64,000 nucleotides of DNA, taken from NCBI GenBank assembly GCA_947039275.1, contig CAMQYL010000001.1:151546-215545 (forward strand). The letters run 5' to 3'. The stretch's first letter is position 1; every line of letters begins with the position of its first letter. The translations under genes and the position numbers were made by a program. Shown one piece after another: positions 61,538 to 64,000 of the stretch. This stretch comes from Amulumruptor sp947039275. GTDB lineage: Bacteria; Bacteroidota; Bacteroidia; Bacteroidales; Muribaculaceae. A model generated the notes under the pieces. It saw nothing but the letters and a program-made list of their open reading frames with translations. It did not search any database and was not told the DNA's origin.

Positions 61538-63367
61538 ATGACGACAACTACCAATCCCGCAGTGCGCTCACAAGTGCTGAGCGACAAGAAATGGGCGCGA
61601 TGGACAGCTCTGGCACTGCTTGCCTCGGCGATGTTCTTCAGCTACATTTTCATGGACATCCTATCCCCTCTCCAGTCCTCCCTCCAGATACTTAAAGGCT
61701 GGGATCCGTCGACCTACGGGCACTTCGCCTCATCGGAGACGTTTCTCAACGTGTTTATATTCTTCCTGATTTTTGCCGGGGTAATCCTCGACAAGATGGG
61801 TGTACGCTTCACCGCCATCCTCTCCGGCTCGGTGATGCTCGTAGGCGCAGCCATCAACTACTATGCGCTGACTGATGCTTTCATGTCAAGCTCTCTCGCC
61901 GTGTGGTTTGAGGACAATCTCAACCTGCCATCGGAGTGGTGGAACGTCACCCCGTTTTTTGCCGGCATGCCGGCATCTGCCAAGCTTTCGGCTGTAGGAT
62001 TCATGATATTCGGCTGCGGCGTGGAAATGGCAGGCATCACCGTGTCGCGCGGCATCGTCAAGTGGTTTGCCGGCAAGGAGATGGCTTTGGCGATGGGTGT
62101 GGAGATGGCTTTGGCGCGTGTAGGCGTGTTTGTAGTGTTCATCGGTTCGCCATGGATCGCCACCCTCGGTGACAACCTTTCGGTGACACGCCCTGTCGGT
62201 TTCGCAGTACTGCTTCTCCTTATCGGACTTATCAGCTTCATAGTCTACGGATTCATGGACCGCACGCTTGAGAAGCAGATAGGCAACACCGAGGAGAAGG
62301 ACGATCCGTTCCGTTTCAGCGACCTTAGCAAGATATTTTCCAGCGGAGTGTTCTGGATTGTCGCCCTGCTGTGTGTGCTATATTATTCTGCCATCTTCCC
62401 GTTCCAGAAATATGCTGCCAATATGCTCCAGTGTGAGCTTGGTATCTCTGTAGAGACCGCCGGACTGATATTTTCGGTGTTCCCTCTCGGCGCGGCTGCT
62501 GTAACTCCCCTGCTTGGCAACTATCTCGACACCAAAGGCAAAGGGGCTACGATGCTTATATTCGGCGCATTGCTTATGATTGTATGCCATCTGACCTTCG
62601 CTCTCGGACTGCCCGCTCTGCGAGGTGCCGAAACAGGGGTAATCAAGGATACACAAGCCATCGTATCCGGTCATGTAGAGCGTGTAAATCCGTCAGACGA
62701 GATGCTTAAAGCCCCTGTACATGTGGTATTCGGCATAGACAACTTTGCCAATGACGAGGTCAAGCAGCTGTTTGTCGGCAAGAAGACAGGCGAAAGCCTC
62801 GTGTTCAATCCGCGCAAGGCATTTGAGCGTTTCGGCGCCGAAGATCCCGAAGCCTCTGCCGAAGCACTGATTTCGTTCCTCTCCGACCGCGACACGCAGA
62901 TAGACTTCGCCCAGGCGATGCAGATCGATGAGGACTTCCGCCTGACTATCGACAGCATCAACGAGCCTACCGGCTGGCTCGGCTTCACGATAGCATTTAT
63001 CGCCATCATACTCCTCGGCATATCATTCTCCTTGGTACCTGCCTCGCTATGGCCGTCAGTGCCCAAGCTCGTTGACGGCAAACTCCTTGGTTCAGCCTAT
63101 GCCGTCATCTTCTGGATACAGAATATCGGACTCTACGCGTTCCCGATGCTGATTGGTGCAGTGCTTGTATCGACCAATGTAGGCGTGATGAATCCGCTGA
63201 GCTACAACTACACCGCGCCTATGCTGATTTTCGCATCGCTCGGAGTACTCGCACTGCTCTTCGGTCTCTGGCTCAAAGCTCTCGACGCCAAGCGTCACTA
63301 CGGACTTGAGCTGCCCAACAAGCAGCCCGCCACCGATCAGGAGGTAGAGCTCGACGGCATGGAATAA
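61538..63367 (+). CDS. Major facilitator superfamily transporter with a large soluble insert
   Basis: The 609-aa protein has 12 or so TM segments of the MFS type (start with ALLASAMFFSYIFMDILSP; GVILDKMGVRF is the signature loop between TM2 and TM3). Between about residues 367 and 477 lies a hydrophilic insertion of roughly 110 aa (IKDTQAIVSGHVERVNPSDE through QIDEDFRLTID) separating late TM helices, longer than in typical MFS proteins. The substrate is unknown. A consensus promoter precedes it. Confidence 0.88.
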   Translation: MTTTTNPAVRSQVLSDKKWARWTALALLASAMFFSYIFMDILSPLQSSLQILKGWDPSTYGHFASSETFLNVFIFFLIFAGVILDKMGVRFTAILSGSVMLVGAAINYYALTDAFMSSSLAVWFEDNLNLPSEWWNVTPFFAGMPASAKLSAVGFMIFGCGVEMAGITVSRGIVKWFAGKEMALAMGVEMALARVGVFVVFIGSPWIATLGDNLSVTRPVGFAVLLLLIGLISFIVYGFMDRTLEKQIGNTEEKDDPFRFSDLSKIFSSGVFWIVALLCVLYYSAIFPFQKYAANMLQCELGISVETAGLIFSVFPLGAAAVTPLLGNYLDTKGKGATMLIFGALLMIVCHLTFALGLPALRGAETGVIKDTQAIVSGHVERVNPSDEMLKAPVHVVFGIDNFANDEVKQLFVGKKTGESLVFNPRKAFERFGAEDPEASAEALISFLSDRDTQIDFAQAMQIDEDFRLTIDSINEPTGWLGFTIAFIAIILLGISFSLVPASLWPSVPKLVDGKLLGSAYAVIFWIQNIGLYAFPMLIGAVLVSTNVGVMNPLSYNYTAPMLIFASLGVLALLFGLWLKALDAKRHYGLELPNKQPATDQEVELDGME

Positions 63368-63434
63368 GTCTGAAACATTAGTGTCATCGTAAGCGTTGGT
63401 ATATTACATTGTTAACCTAAAAATGTAATATACC

Positions 63435-63845
63435 ATGGCTTACAAGATTGACGAAATCGAGGGCATAGGTCCAGCTTATGCTGCCAAACTCACCGATGCA
63501 GCAGGTATCAGCACCACCGAAGACCTCCTGAAAGCCGGAGAGACCAAGAAAGGGCGCGAACAGATAGCCCAGATGACAGGCATCCCGGAGAAACTGATAT
63601 TGACATGGGTCAACCATGCCGACCTGTTCCGCATCAAGGGTGTGGCTGGACAGTTTGCCGAACTGCTTGAAGCAGCCGGCGTAGACACTGTAAAAGAATT
63701 TGCCCACCGTGTCCCTGAAAACCTTGAAAAGAAACTCGTCGAAGTCAACAATCAGAAACATCTCTGCGGCAGAGTCCCCTCCGTGGTCGAACTCACCAAG
63801 ATGATTGACCAAGCCAAAGAGCTACCACCCAAAGTAAAATACTGA
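63435..63845 (+). CDS. DUF4332 helix-hairpin-helix protein
   Basis: The 136-aa protein has two helix-hairpin-helix pairs (IEGIGPAYAAKLTDAAGIST and RIKGVAGQFAELLEAAGVDT), the DUF4332 pattern, which suggests non-specific DNA binding. It stands 67 bp after the MFS gene and is closed by a strong terminator. No enzyme domain is present. Confidence 0.88.
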   Translation: MAYKIDEIEGIGPAYAAKLTDAAGISTTEDLLKAGETKKGREQIAQMTGIPEKLILTWVNHADLFRIKGVAGQFAELLEAAGVDTVKEFAHRVPENLEKKLVEVNNQKHLCGRVPSVVELTKMIDQAKELPPKVKY

Positions 63846-63853
63846 CATTAATG

Positions 63854-63896
63854 ATAAATCGGGTCGCGACAAAAAAGCGCGACCCGATTTATTTTT
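63854..63896 (+). terminator. Rho-independent terminator after the DUF4332 gene
   Basis: A perfect 15-bp stem (63854-63868 with 63878-63892, core AAATCGGGTCGCG) is followed by TTTTT. The remaining 100 bp of the window show no gene. Confidence 0.9.
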
Positions 63897-64000
63897 CAAT
63901 ATACATATAGTGCAGTGGACATCCCCTTGTGTAGGGACATGCCGTGGCACTAACCTTTACCCACAAATGGGATTATTTTGCGTCTCAAGGATGTATTGAT

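Noticed and set aside
1..64000. tRNA genes, rRNA or CRISPR arrays
   Set aside because: No T-loop plus acceptor-stem combination and no regularly spaced identical repeats with unique spacers were found; the 33-bp repeats are only three, diverged and adjacent.

Overview
The window is from the chromosome of a Bacteroidales gut bacterium, most likely Muribaculaceae. Evidence: PorQ of the type IX secretion system, a SusC/TonB-era surface-protein style C-terminus, DUF4301 and DUF4332 proteins, Bacteroides-type mobilization genes, and a dozen Bacteroidetes promoters of the form TTG-N19-21-TAnnTTTG. The species call is inference.

Left and centre (1-43,900) form a large accessory and defence island that is visibly more A+T-rich than the right third. 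From the left edge: a partial HNH-SAVED nuclease (CBASS effector, minus strand) with a divergent WYL regulator; a Druantia type II-like operon (Vsr nuclease, 962-aa DruF-like protein, 2034-aa DUF1998 helicase DruE, Fe-S PD-(D/E)XK nuclease, cytosine methyltransferase, plus an unknown 239-aa gene); a decayed antitoxin fragment, a RhuM gene and an antitoxin-like partner; an alcohol dehydrogenase; two overlapping metallophosphoesterases and an unknown 376-aa gene; a tiny 52-aa transcription unit divergent from a three-gene HipBST toxin-antitoxin operon with paired operators; then two hypothetical genes.

23,200-32,400 is an integrative mobilizable module: 33-bp repeats, a small transcription unit, a protein with four HTH domains, a tyrosine recombinase, a membrane protein, an excisionase-like HTH protein, a DUF3987 ATPase, a zinc-finger primase-like protein, DUF3408, MobC and a relaxase. 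Its cargo or neighbour (32,460-43,700) is more defence: a restriction-like operon in which the adenine methyltransferase motifs are split between a 335-aa protein and a 1303-aa helicase protein, an SMC-like ATPase, a Schlafen/AlbA_2 cassette, and, on the minus strand, an ATPase plus PD-(D/E)XK pair.

The most interesting observation is that the Druantia-like operon and the split-methyltransferase operon, unrelated in protein sequence and 30 kb apart, are each preceded by the same kind of leader RNA: a strong promoter, about 130 nt, then a terminator hairpin with a conserved interior (GTAGyCGC, TTTGGTC loop, AGCT, CTAC) whose U-tract ends only a few bases before the first ATG. Helices are preserved with different base pairs, so this looks like a conserved regulatory or noncoding RNA of defence operons. 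I know of no description of it.

The right third (44,900-64,000) is ordinary chromosome: TonB-like protein, porQ-cmk-ispH-exonuclease-lipoprotein operon, DUF4301, GNAT, Spy-like protein, rpsU, M16 protease, a glycosidase-like lipoprotein, mltG, AI-2E permease, MFS transporter and DUF4332. It is interrupted by a 690-bp gene-free stretch (50,751-51,438) full of palindromes, including a nested 161-bp inverted-repeat element. No tRNA, rRNA or CRISPR array was seen.
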